A stretch of DNA of 64,000 nt from NCBI RefSeq assembly GCF_003385515.1, contig NZ_QNVT01000017.1, forward strand, positions 62,001 to 126,000, given 5' to 3'. Positions 40,066-48,849 of the stretch are shown one piece after another. The translations under genes were made by a program, and so were the position numbers. This stretch comes from Chryseobacterium pennae. GTDB taxonomy: Bacteria > Bacteroidota > Bacteroidia > Flavobacteriales > Weeksellaceae. The notes beneath the pieces are model-generated. The model worked only from the letters and a program-made list of their open reading frames with translations. It made no database searches and was not told the origin of the DNA. Within the stretch, counting starts at the first letter, position 1, and each line of letters starts with the position of its first letter.

Positions 40066-41979
40066 CTATATTTCTACCTCTAAAAATCCAAAATATTCGG
40101 CTGGGGTAAGAACTCTTGGAAATCCTTGGGGTATTATTTCTTTTTTCAATTCACAGATTAAAATATTTCCCTGCCTTTTCACACATTTTATGTGAGGAAT
40201 TATATTTTCATGAATTCTAAAGGTTGATGCAGCAGCTGTAAGCGCATCTTCACTATATTCTTTTTCTATCCAGTGCCAGTGCTCTTTTTCTGTAGAAGGA
40301 CATGAACATTTTAAGACATAAGAATAACGTTCCGTATTCCAACTATTTAAAGATCTTAATGCAATATTATCCAGTTCATAAAGTTCATAACAGTTGAGTC
40401 TTTTTACCTGTACCTTATTTCCCTGTTCGTCATATTCATGATGAGTCAATTCTATATCTTTTTCGCTGATCTTTGTTTCCTGAAAATGTTTCATCACAAT
40501 ACCGGCATCTGCATACAGGAAACATAATGCCTGAAAATACCGATCTTTTGAATGAAGGAAGTCTTCAGCAGCTACAGGGTCTACCATATCCCAAAGCAGA
40601 TCTATTTTCTCCAGGATTTCAGCAAAAAGAGGCGTTTCATAGTTTTCCCATTTTGGATATTCCCGGATCATAAAGCTTTGAAAACTGTTATATTTTAATT
40701 TAAGAACAGCAATAAACTTCCTGATACTATAATGCTGGCACTTATCTATAAAATAAAAACCATTCTTTGAAATGATAAATATATTTTTGGTAATGTACAG
40801 CCATTCATTAATTTTAAAATAAACATTGTCTGCCAGATGTTCATCTTTATTGTATAAATAGTCTTTAATCTTTTTCAGTACCGGAAATGAGTATGAAGGT
40901 TTTATGACATGGCCGCCCCATCTTCCGAGATATTCTAAAGATTTTAAATCTACATCATGAGAAGGCCCTTTCCCCGTGATACGTTTCAGTTTATCAAAAT
41001 GTCCTCCAGCCTGTCTGTTTATAATAATATCTCCTACTTCTGTAAGGTTGCACGCTATGGTTTTCGTAGCATTCAATAAACCTGTTACTTTTTTCAGTTT
41101 TGGAAGGTGACAAGTCTCAGAACCATAATTATTAAAATATCCATTTACTTCACTCAGAACAGGAATATTTGCAGCAGAATTCATACCTACCAAAATACTT
41201 CCCGATCTCTCCAAAAGAGGTAAAGAGGCATAAGAGTTATTTTGCAGAGTGATATTCTTACTTTGCCTCAGCAGAGGAAAGAATGCTTTTGTTTTTTCAA
41301 GCTTAATGTTCCCCATCATCTTCTTCAGTCTTGAAAAATCATGCGTAAAATGAAAACCATCTTTATCCCTGCATTTAATACTGAGATCACCCTGAATAAT
41401 TTCAAGATTAGGAAAAGAAACATTTTTCCCAAGAACGTTGATCTTCCCGTAGATTTCATGATTCTGAATCACGATATCATCACCAAAAATATCGACATTA
41501 AACATCCCGTTTTCCGGAAGCTGATCTGCTTCATGCTGATGGTAAATAAGAATAACATCGCTTCTCTTTTCCAGTTTTTGATTTCCAGCAAAAACCTTCG
41601 CCTTTTTTAAAGAAATACTTCCGCCAATATTTTTCAGATTTTCAAAGTTGAAATCAATGATGCATTTAAAATGTCCTTTTACCGTTTCCAGTTGATTTAT
41701 TTCTGCCTGACAATGGAGCATAAAGTTCTCGTCAACGGTTTTCAATTGAGGTAAAGAGCAGTTCTCTGCATCTATAGAAAGTGACCCTTTTACCTTTACC
41801 AGATTAGGAAAATGGCAATTTGATCCACGCAACACAAGATTTCCATTAAGCTCATCAATATTCCATGTAATATGTCTGGCATATACCTCAACTGTACTCT
41901 CCTGGGTAGGATCTATAACCTGAAGATCTTCTTCAGCGAAAATCTTATATTTTTGTATGGGATCAATAGTAGTATGCAT
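40066..41979 (-). CDS. Leucine-rich solenoid protein of the Ro-type operon
   Basis: 637 residues, no signal peptide. The first 400 residues repeat a pattern of about 20-25 residues (FPNLVKVKGSLSIDAENCSLPQLKTVDENFMLHCQ type), which should build a right-handed solenoid like receptor L or leucine-rich domains. The C-terminal 200 residues are different, with a CSCPSTEKEHWHWIEKEYSE segment that could bind metal. Likely an intracellular recognition scaffold. It overlaps the upstream gene by 17 bases, so it shares the operator-promoter at 42409, and a tRNA-like element follows its stop. Confidence 0.65.
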   Translation of the reverse strand: MHTTIDPIQKYKIFAEEDLQVIDPTQESTVEVYARHITWNIDELNGNLVLRGSNCHFPNLVKVKGSLSIDAENCSLPQLKTVDENFMLHCQAEINQLETVKGHFKCIIDFNFENLKNIGGSISLKKAKVFAGNQKLEKRSDVILIYHQHEADQLPENGMFNVDIFGDDIVIQNHEIYGKINVLGKNVSFPNLEIIQGDLSIKCRDKDGFHFTHDFSRLKKMMGNIKLEKTKAFFPLLRQSKNITLQNNSYASLPLLERSGSILVGMNSAANIPVLSEVNGYFNNYGSETCHLPKLKKVTGLLNATKTIACNLTEVGDIIINRQAGGHFDKLKRITGKGPSHDVDLKSLEYLGRWGGHVIKPSYSFPVLKKIKDYLYNKDEHLADNVYFKINEWLYITKNIFIISKNGFYFIDKCQHYSIRKFIAVLKLKYNSFQSFMIREYPKWENYETPLFAEILEKIDLLWDMVDPVAAEDFLHSKDRYFQALCFLYADAGIVMKHFQETKISEKDIELTHHEYDEQGNKVQVKRLNCYELYELDNIALRSLNSWNTERYSYVLKCSCPSTEKEHWHWIEKEYSEDALTAAASTFRIHENIIPHIKCVKRQGNILICELKKEIIPQGFPRVLTPAEYFGFLEVEI

Positions 41980-42370
41980 TTTTCATGAATTTTGTGATGG
42001 GATTATATTCGTGCTGAACGTATTTCACAAAGTATTCACTTTCGATCTGCAGTGGCTTTTCCTCTTTATGAAAGACCTGTGCATCTCCTGAAACTTTAAA
42101 AGTTTCTGTACTTCCGTCTTTGTCTGTAATTCTGATGTCTGATGCTTTTAAAAGATGTGGATTTCCTGTATTTTCCAGACAGTATTCTTTGTAACTTTTT
42201 GTGTTTTTATAATAAGCGGAAGCATCCTTTTTAATCTGTTCTGTTTCTTGCTGAGGAAATGAATTTTCCGGAATACTGTTCGCATCAGCTTTCTGTATGT
42301 TGTCCTCTGAGAGAGGATTTTCTCCGAGAGTCTTATTTTTAAAAAAGTTTATTATTTTATTCAACATCAT
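41963..42370 (-). CDS. Small protein heading the solenoid operon
   Basis: 135 residues from the ATG at 42370 (MMLNKIINFFKNK). The longer ORF to 42424 covers the promoter and is rejected. It has a basic amphipathic N-terminus, a polar Gln/Glu-rich linker to about 70, and a short beta-rich tail (DIRITDKDGSTETFKVSGDA). Family unknown. It is first in an operon controlled by the same operator as the Ro gene, so an RNA-stress role is possible. Confidence 0.6.
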   Translation of the reverse strand: MMLNKIINFFKNKTLGENPLSEDNIQKADANSIPENSFPQQETEQIKKDASAYYKNTKSYKEYCLENTGNPHLLKASDIRITDKDGSTETFKVSGDAQVFHKEEKPLQIESEYFVKYVQHEYNPITKFMKNAYYY

Positions 42371-42408
42371 TTTTATTTTTAAGCTCAGATCATGTCTGAA
42401 TGATGAGG

Positions 42409-42445
42409 CAAAGTTATTCCTCAAAAACGCAATCTTTTTGCGCAG
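42409..42445 (-). promoter_or_regulatory. Operator-promoter 4
   Basis: Minus strand CTGCGCAA, AAAGA, TTGCGTT (42426-42445), then 9 bases, then TAACTTTG (42409-42416), a perfect TAnnTTTG. The transcript starts about 32 bases before the ATG at 42370. Same geometry as the operators at 5-42, 224-261 and 4254-4289. Confidence 0.7.
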
Positions 42446-42465
42446 TATGAAAATATTAGTTAAAT

Positions 42466-42606
42466 AGGTTGGAAGATGGGAGCTGGAAGAAGGAAGTTAT
42501 AAAGATCAATTCTATTTCTCTTTTATATCCTTAAAATCTATAAAAAGATGGTTAGAAATTTCACGGCAAAGAGTAACTTCCAGCCTCCTTCTTCCAGCTT
42601 CCAGAC
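42466..42606. repeat. GGAAGATGGAAGTT-family element, about 140 bp
   Basis: Left end GGTTGGAAGATGGGAGCTGG and right end CTCCTTCTTCCAGCTTCCAG are inverses; no ORF inside. Same family as 38728-38882. Confidence 0.65.
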
Positions 42607-42607
42607 T

Positions 42608-43258
42608 TTATTCATTGATAAATTTTTCAAGAAATCCAATCAGCTTTGTACCGCCGTGACTCCAGCGGATTCCATGTCCTTCTTTTTCTCTTACTTCAAA
42701 GACAAGTTCGTGCTTATAATGAAAGAAGACATTCCACCAGGTTTTATTTTCAAGGATATAATGAATTTTCTGCATTACTTTTTCCTGCTTCTGCCGGTTA
42801 TTTCCTTTCACTTCACCCCAAAAATTATCATCCATTCGTCCGGTATGCTTTTCCCAGGCGCGCTGTGCAATGGTAATTTCTTCATTAAAAGGTTTCTGGC
42901 AAGCTTCAATCAACACAGAAGTCAACGGAGGAACAGCCCTTTCGTCACGGATGCTGGCTGAGGTCAACCTTTGTCCTAAAACAATCAGCCAATCTTCAAA
43001 AGATACTTCTTCCAAATGCTTTGCTTTACCCTCATCAGTATCGTTACTTATCAAAACATTAACAAACTGATTAAATATTTTTTCCCTGTTAATCTCAACT
43101 TCTTCATTAAAATACGGGAGATTATACTTCAGAGTTTTATCCTGAAATTTTTGAATATTCTCCGACAGCCCCTTTAGATATTCTTCCGCTAAAACCGCCT
43201 GATATTTTTCTTTCCAGCCTTCTGAAAGTAAAGAAGTGTATTTTTCAAACTTATTCAT
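42608..43258 (-). CDS. Hypothetical protein paired with the DUF434 gene
   Basis: 216 residues, helical, cytosolic, with an aromatic-rich C-terminus (TWWNVFFHYKHELVFEVREK). I do not recognise it. Its start overlaps the DUF434 gene by 8 bases, so the two are translated together. Confidence 0.6.
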   Translation of the reverse strand: MNKFEKYTSLLSEGWKEKYQAVLAEEYLKGLSENIQKFQDKTLKYNLPYFNEEVEINREKIFNQFVNVLISNDTDEGKAKHLEEVSFEDWLIVLGQRLTSASIRDERAVPPLTSVLIEACQKPFNEEITIAQRAWEKHTGRMDDNFWGEVKGNNRQKQEKVMQKIHYILENKTWWNVFFHYKHELVFEVREKEGHGIRWSHGGTKLIGFLEKFINE

Positions 43259-43970
43259 CGTAACATTGTATCAGATTAACGGACAGGTTTTCTTCTTTGA
43301 TAAGATAAGCAATGAGATTGAACCACTCTTTACAGTGATCCAGAATCCAAGCATCCGAGGAAATAATGATTCCTGAACTTTCAGCCAGAAATTTATCCGG
43401 ATTATATTGTAATTCGCCTTCCCAGTTGAACTGATTTTCAACGGCAAAATCAAGTACTATTTGTTTAATTCTTCCACTGTTGGAAACCGGTTGGTCGAAA
43501 ATCCAGACTAATTTCTGAATCTGAGCCTTTTGAAAAAAAACAGCAACAAGCTCTATTGCCCTCTGCGTTTGATTCACCCGTTTATAAGTTCCATGAACAC
43601 CGGAAAGATCCCGGAAACAGCCATCGACACCTTCAAAAATATACGCTTCGGATAGCAGGCTTTCTAATAAGATCAATACATTGAAACCGTCAAGATAAAC
43701 CGTTTTATCTTTCAGATCTGAAATTTCCAACAGCTTTTCTTTCCTGTTCTGAATCTGCCCGTCAGATGCTGAAGCTCCACGCAATACCTGTATCTGTCTT
43801 GTCTTTAGTCTATACCTGTTTCCAACAAGATCAGATCCAGCTTTTTCTGCATATCCTCTTGTCAGCAGGTACTGCATATCCTGAACTGCCAGTCTCAGCT
43901 TGCTGATCTGTTTTTCTAAACCAAACAGGGTGTCATCACCTGTATTTTTCCCTCGGTTTCTGTTATTCAT
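43251..43970 (-). CDS. DUF434/DUF5616 PIN-like protein
   Basis: 239 residues from the ATG at 43970 (MNNRNRGKNTGDD); an ORF to 44006 exists but the -7-like TATTTTTG at 43974 argues for the shorter form. The first 60 residues are the DUF434 helical domain (RLAVQDMQYLLTRGYAEKAG). The rest is a PIN-like nuclease fold with Asp residues at strand ends: VYLDGFNVLI, WIFDQPVSNSG, and IISSDAWILD. Such proteins are predicted RNA-cleaving or RNA-binding and occur in RNA repair contexts. Confidence 0.78.
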   Translation of the reverse strand: MNNRNRGKNTGDDTLFGLEKQISKLRLAVQDMQYLLTRGYAEKAGSDLVGNRYRLKTRQIQVLRGASASDGQIQNRKEKLLEISDLKDKTVYLDGFNVLILLESLLSEAYIFEGVDGCFRDLSGVHGTYKRVNQTQRAIELVAVFFQKAQIQKLVWIFDQPVSNSGRIKQIVLDFAVENQFNWEGELQYNPDKFLAESSGIIISSDAWILDHCKEWFNLIAYLIKEENLSVNLIQCYDE

Positions 43971-44127
43971 ACTCAAAAATAGAGTTTTTAGAGATAAAAT
44001 TCTCACAGATTTTGCACAATCATCTGAGAGAAATAAGATTTAAAATTAATAGATTTCTTAATACTTTACCTTTAAAATTCGGGAAATCATTGTTTCGTGC
44101 CAGCAGTTTATTGTACTTTTAGGGAAA

Positions 44128-45000
44128 ATGCACAAAATCATGAAAATACCCAGATCCTTTTTCTTTGTTTTATTATTCTTTTTTTTCTGCTTGTGCTTTC
44201 AAAGCTGTGAAAATAAAGTAAAAGAAAAGATAACCAACCTTGCTGGTTTTACTAAAGCTCAGGAACCACTGAAGAATGTTGATACTTTTGACAAGAATAC
44301 TAAAACGATCCATGTTCTGGTTGCTTTATGTGACAATAAATATCAGGGAATTGTTCCGGTTTCTGAGAAAATAGGAAATGGTCAGGATCCTGACCAGAAC
44401 TTGTATTGGGGGGCAGGCTATGGCGTCCGGACTTACTTCAAAAAGAGTAAGGAATGGAAGCTTTTAAAGACCGAAAAAAAGGATTCTATAAGAATGGAAA
44501 GGCTTATTTTCCAGCATACTTCAAAGAAAAATCATTATCTGGTTGCTGATGCCTATGATGGACAGTATATCAAAAACTGTACAAAGGACTTTCTCTACAG
44601 CAGTTCGGGACAGATGAAGGATATACTTTCCATTAATAATACTAAAATCGGACTTTACGGAAATGCTAAACTTGTTTCTTACATAGGCCATGACGGATTA
44701 ATGGACTTCCAGTTATCAGAGTCTTTTAAAAATACAGATAAACAGACCAGGGACTGTATCATTTTAGCCTGTTACAGCAAAAGATTTTTCTCACCACTGT
44801 TACAGGAAACCAAAGCTAATCCTTTGGTGTGGACCAGCCATCTGATGGCTCCTGAAGCCTATATCCTGCATGATGCTTTAACAGGGTACCTCAATAATGA
44901 ATCGGGTGAACAGATCAGAAGCAGAGCGGCACTAGCCTATTCAAAATATCAGAAATGCAGTGTAAAAGCAGCAAGAAACCTTTTGATAACAGGTTGGTAA
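44128..45000 (+). CDS. Lipoprotein with caspase-like (clan CD) His-Cys pattern
   Basis: 290 residues. A long hydrophobic N-terminus ends in a lipobox-like FQSC at residue 27. The main domain has VSYIGHDGLMDF near 192-203 and CIILACYSKRFF near 218-229. A His before Gly and a Cys after an AC-type strand are the catalytic pair arrangement of clan CD cysteine peptidases, but a D is inserted between His and Gly here. Activity unproven. It stands alone, with no clear partner gene. Confidence 0.65.
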   Translation: MHKIMKIPRSFFFVLLFFFFCLCFQSCENKVKEKITNLAGFTKAQEPLKNVDTFDKNTKTIHVLVALCDNKYQGIVPVSEKIGNGQDPDQNLYWGAGYGVRTYFKKSKEWKLLKTEKKDSIRMERLIFQHTSKKNHYLVADAYDGQYIKNCTKDFLYSSSGQMKDILSINNTKIGLYGNAKLVSYIGHDGLMDFQLSESFKNTDKQTRDCIILACYSKRFFSPLLQETKANPLVWTSHLMAPEAYILHDALTGYLNNESGEQIRSRAALAYSKYQKCSVKAARNLLITGW

Positions 45001-45072
45001 TACTGTTATCTTCAGCTCAATCTACCATCGGTTATATTTTTTACAAGAAAAGAGATGTTTCATACAACACTT

Positions 45073-45097
45073 TTGATGTTTATTAGGGATAAGTTTG
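45073..45097 (+). promoter_or_regulatory. Promoter of the DUF4822 lipoprotein
   Basis: TTG at 45073 and TAAGTTTG at 45090-45097, 22 bases before the ATG at 45119. Confidence 0.55.
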
Positions 45098-45118
45098 CAA
45101 ATACTTAAAAATACTCTT

Positions 45119-45976
45119 ATGAATACACTGAAAAAACTTTGTTATCTATCTGCGGCGATACTTTTATCAGCCTCTTTCGTTTCGTGTTCAAGCGATGATA
45201 ATGAAATTATTATTGAACAACAGACCCCTTCACAGGTTCTGGCTTCTACTCCATGGGAAACTACCGGAGCAAAGGATAAAAATGGAGCTAACGTAGCTTT
45301 AACCGATGCCAGCGTAGCAGGTTATGTAGGATTTGCCTACTTCAAAGCAGACGGAAATTTTGCCATTTACAACTTAAATGATGTATTGAGATCACGAGGA
45401 ACATGGTCTGTAGATGCTCAGGGAAAAACGAGAACTATTGCTGCTTTAAATCCGGATGGAACTGCTATTTTTACCCGAGATGTTGATATTCTTGTTTTAA
45501 ACAAAAATGAATTCACTTACAGAATCCGTCCTAACGCTGTTGATCCATCAGTTTATTATGACATTATCCATATGAGAACTCCTCATGCGGAACCAAAAAA
45601 CGGACAGCTTACCTTAGCTTCTACTCCATGGAAAACTACAGGTGCAAAAGATAACGTCGGAGCTGCTGTAGCTTTGGATAATGCCAGTGTAGCAGGTTAT
45701 GTTGGATATTCTTACTTCAAAGCTAACGGAACTTTTAAAATCTTTGGATTAAATGATGTTCTACGATCCCAAGGAACATGGACTATTTCTCCTGATGGAA
45801 AAACAAGAACTCTTGTTGCTTTAGATGCTAACGGAAATGTACTTTTTACCCGTACTGTAGATATTCTTGTACTGAACGAAACTACTTTTACTTACAGAAT
45901 TACTCCTGATGCAACTAACCCAACCGTATTTTACGACATCATTCATACTAAGGATTCTCACAAAGAACCTCAGTAA
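45119..45976 (+). CDS. Lipoprotein with two tandem DUF4822-like domains
   Basis: 285 residues from the ATG at 45119 (MNTLKKLCYLSAAILLSASF, lipobox VSC at about 21). Two domains of about 120 residues are clear duplicates: STPWETTGAKDKNGANVALT and STPWKTTGAKDNVGAAVALD, each ending in YYDIIH/FYDIIH. Beta-rich and probably exposed at the surface or in the periplasm. I assign DUF4822 from this pattern; function unknown. Confidence 0.8.
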   Translation: MNTLKKLCYLSAAILLSASFVSCSSDDNEIIIEQQTPSQVLASTPWETTGAKDKNGANVALTDASVAGYVGFAYFKADGNFAIYNLNDVLRSRGTWSVDAQGKTRTIAALNPDGTAIFTRDVDILVLNKNEFTYRIRPNAVDPSVYYDIIHMRTPHAEPKNGQLTLASTPWKTTGAKDNVGAAVALDNASVAGYVGYSYFKANGTFKIFGLNDVLRSQGTWTISPDGKTRTLVALDANGNVLFTRTVDILVLNETTFTYRITPDATNPTVFYDIIHTKDSHKEPQ

Positions 45977-45996
45977 TGATTATTTTTTTTGATAAT

Positions 45997-46030
45997 AAAA
46001 AAAACCTGTTCAGTAATGGGCAGGTTTTAA
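45997..46030 (+). terminator. Terminator of the DUF4822 gene
   Basis: AAAACCTG and CAGGTTTT with a 12-base loop and following T-rich sequence; 20 bases past the stop. Confidence 0.7.
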
Positions 46031-46121
46031 TTTTATTGGTTAAGTGAATTACTTATTTTTATTCTGAATAGAATGAACAGAAACTGTCCACTGAGTTCTA
46101 AACTATTTATACATGCTATTC

Positions 46122-47168
46122 TTACCAATATTCTTCCCACCATTTTTTCCAGGTTACATTTCCTAACTGATCCAGATCTACTTTTTCACCTATCAAAGGT
46201 AAAGTAATAGGCTGATTATTATCTTCTGCATTTTTAGCAGCTAATTCCACCGGTTCAAACCATGGATGCTGGGCAAGTTTGAATTTTGAATGATGAACAG
46301 GAATAAAATTTTTCGCTTTTAGCTCTTTAATTTCACCAATCAATTGATCCGGTAATGTATGAATGTAGGGCCATTTTTCGTTGTATTGCCCACACTCCAT
46401 GACAGCGAGATCAAACGGACCGTACTTTTCTCCAATTTCCGTAAAATGATTTCCATAGCCGCTGTCACCACCTAAAAACAGGTTTTTGGCAGGTGTTTTC
46501 AGGACAAAAGAGGTCCAGAGGGAAATATTCCGGTTCAGTAACCTTCCGGAAAAATGTCTTGCGGGAGTCAGGGTAATTCTGAAACCATCTGCAATATCTA
46601 CACTTTCCCACCAGTTTTTTTCAATGATCTTTTTCGGTTCCCAGCCCCAGTATTCAAAATGCTGTCCTGTTCCTAATCCACAAATTACGGTTTCCACTTT
46701 ATCTTTTAATTCTTGTACGGTTTTGTAGTCCAGGTGATCCCAATGATCGTGGGAAATCAAAAGAAAGTCTATATCCGGCATATGTTCCGGTTTGTAATAA
46801 TCTGCTCCCGGAAATGCTTTAATAGATCCTGGCATAGGTGAAGCGTTTCCGCTGAAAACAGGATCTATCAGGAATTTTTTACCATCCACCTGTATAAAGT
46901 ATGAGCTATGCCCGAACCATACCAGAGCATTTTCTTCCGGGTCAAGGGTTTTCAGGTCTGTTATGACAAATGGAAGAGCCGATTTGGGGGAGGTGTTTTC
47001 CACTTTACACAAGCTGTTTAGAAGGGCTTTAGTCATACTTTCTCCTTCCAATAAAGGCGGAGTGATGAGTATATTATGAAATCTCCCATTGGCATAATTG
47101 GGTAAGGTGCTGAAGTATTCCTTTCTTTTTTCATCAGGAAACTGCCCGAGCTGTTTTACTAAATTCAT
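46122..47168 (-). CDS. Metallo-beta-lactamase-fold hydrolase, NAPE-PLD/UlaG-like
   Basis: 348 residues. LVWFGHSSYFIQVDGKKFLI near 79-98, SHDHWDHLDY near 130-139 (metal site), then FFLGGDSGYGNHF and IPVHHSKF. The HSSY plus DHWDH arrangement is that of the NAPE-PLD-like branch, often phosphodiesterases of lipids or lactonases. It follows the antiporter gene by 12 bases and is probably co-transcribed. Confidence 0.85.
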   Translation of the reverse strand: MNLVKQLGQFPDEKRKEYFSTLPNYANGRFHNILITPPLLEGESMTKALLNSLCKVENTSPKSALPFVITDLKTLDPEENALVWFGHSSYFIQVDGKKFLIDPVFSGNASPMPGSIKAFPGADYYKPEHMPDIDFLLISHDHWDHLDYKTVQELKDKVETVICGLGTGQHFEYWGWEPKKIIEKNWWESVDIADGFRITLTPARHFSGRLLNRNISLWTSFVLKTPAKNLFLGGDSGYGNHFTEIGEKYGPFDLAVMECGQYNEKWPYIHTLPDQLIGEIKELKAKNFIPVHHSKFKLAQHPWFEPVELAAKNAEDNNQPITLPLIGEKVDLDQLGNVTWKKWWEEYW

Positions 47169-47180
47169 TTCCTTATTTTT

Positions 47181-48761
47181 TTACATTCTGAGCCTTTCTT
47201 CTTCAAGATCCAGCCTCGTTAAATAATGTCTTATATATTCTTCATCAATATTAGGATTGCGTCTGTTTTCTTCCCGAAGCCAGATGCGTTGCTGCTCAAG
47301 GGTTTCGAAATAAATTTCTTTGGCGTCTTCTGATAGTTTATGGATAGAATCTTCTTTATCTTCCTGCTCCCAACGGTCCATTAGTTTATTAAAATATTCG
47401 TTTTCATTTCTTCGTTCCTTATAGTTTTCATCAAGAAATCTGAAAGCTACTCCTCGCATTTCTTTTCTTAAATAATGTTCGGATTCTTCTTCAGAAAGAT
47501 ACCCACTTCCGGTATCGGACAGATTAAGTTTTTTGATCAGTGAAGGTAACGTAAGCCCCTGGATAATCAGGGTTGCCAGAATTACAATAAAGGTAATGAA
47601 AAGAATCAGGTCGCGATGTGGAAAAGGCTGACCGTTTTCCATTACTACAGGAATAGATAGAGCTGCTGCCAGTGAAACTACTCCACGCATTCCTGTCCAG
47701 CTCATCAGTATAGGAGCTTTCATCCCAGGATCTCTATCTGCTACATTAATGAAGTTTCGCATAATCAGGGTAACGAATACGGCTCCAAAAGAGGATAAAA
47801 AGCGTACAACAATCAGTACTGCTGTGATCAATAATCCGTAACCAACTGCGTTGAAAACGCTTATTCCCTCTTTCTCAAGCCCTACCATAATTTCCGGAAG
47901 ATCTAAGCCAATTAATAGAAATACAATTCCATTAATCAGGAAAACAAAACTTTCCCATACATTGGAACCCTTCAGCCTTGATTCTGAGGTCCGGAAAATT
48001 TCATGTCTTCTGATAGACAGAAACAATCCTCCACTCACCACAGCCAATACTCCGGATGAATGTACTTCTTCAGCAGCAATATACATTACATAAGGGGCCA
48101 CTAAACTGAGAATGGCATCCATATTGACATCGGTGGGAAATATTTTTTCAATTTTGAGAAAGATATAGGCCAATACAAGACCTATTCCCAGTCCGCCAAA
48201 TACCATCCATCCAAAGCTCACCACGGCATCCTGCCAGATAAACTGTCCGGTTGCTACAGCTACCATTGCAAATCTGAAAATGATAAGAGAGGAAGCATCA
48301 TTGAAGAGACTTTCACCTTCTAAAACGGTAGACAGATTTTTAGGAACTTTTACAAATTTTAAAATAGCTCCTGCGCTCACCGCATCCGGTGGAGAAACTA
48401 TCCCTCCCAGTACAAAACCTAATGCTAATGAAAACCCAGGAATATAAGAATTAGCCACAAAAGCTACTGATATGGCTGTAAGGAATACTACAATAAAGGC
48501 AAAACTGGTGATAATCCGCCTCATTTTCCAGATTTCCTTCCATGAAACAGCAAAGGCTGCTTCGTATAATAATGGCGGTAAAAAAATGATAAATATAAGT
48601 TCAGGATCAATTTTAAGGGGTGGTAATCCGGGGATAAAACTGATAAGCAGTCCTGCAATAACCAATATAATGGGATATGCTACTCTTAAACGATTCGCCA
48701 GCATAATGGCTCCAATGATCACCAAAACCAACCCGAGATAATAAATAAAATTTTCTACCAT
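47181..48761 (-). CDS. Na+/H+ antiporter, CPA1 (NhaP) type
   Basis: 526 residues with 12-13 transmembrane helices up to about residue 410 and a cytosolic tail of about 110 residues rich in charged residues (YFETLEQQRIWLREENRR). EGESLFNDASSLI near 148-160 carries the conserved ND acidic pair of CPA1 exchangers, and SWTGMRGVVSLAAALS near 350 is the typical late motif. It exchanges Na+ or K+ for H+ in the inner membrane. Heads a two-gene unit with the hydrolase downstream. Confidence 0.92.
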   Translation of the reverse strand: MVENFIYYLGLVLVIIGAIMLANRLRVAYPIILVIAGLLISFIPGLPPLKIDPELIFIIFLPPLLYEAAFAVSWKEIWKMRRIITSFAFIVVFLTAISVAFVANSYIPGFSLALGFVLGGIVSPPDAVSAGAILKFVKVPKNLSTVLEGESLFNDASSLIIFRFAMVAVATGQFIWQDAVVSFGWMVFGGLGIGLVLAYIFLKIEKIFPTDVNMDAILSLVAPYVMYIAAEEVHSSGVLAVVSGGLFLSIRRHEIFRTSESRLKGSNVWESFVFLINGIVFLLIGLDLPEIMVGLEKEGISVFNAVGYGLLITAVLIVVRFLSSFGAVFVTLIMRNFINVADRDPGMKAPILMSWTGMRGVVSLAAALSIPVVMENGQPFPHRDLILFITFIVILATLIIQGLTLPSLIKKLNLSDTGSGYLSEEESEHYLRKEMRGVAFRFLDENYKERRNENEYFNKLMDRWEQEDKEDSIHKLSEDAKEIYFETLEQQRIWLREENRRNPNIDEEYIRHYLTRLDLEEERLRM

Positions 48762-48849
48762 TTGTTCTTCAATTAATTGTGTACCTCTAATGTATATATT
48801 TTTTTGATAAATATGGTTTGTTTTTATCTGGAATTTGCTTCTTTTTTAT

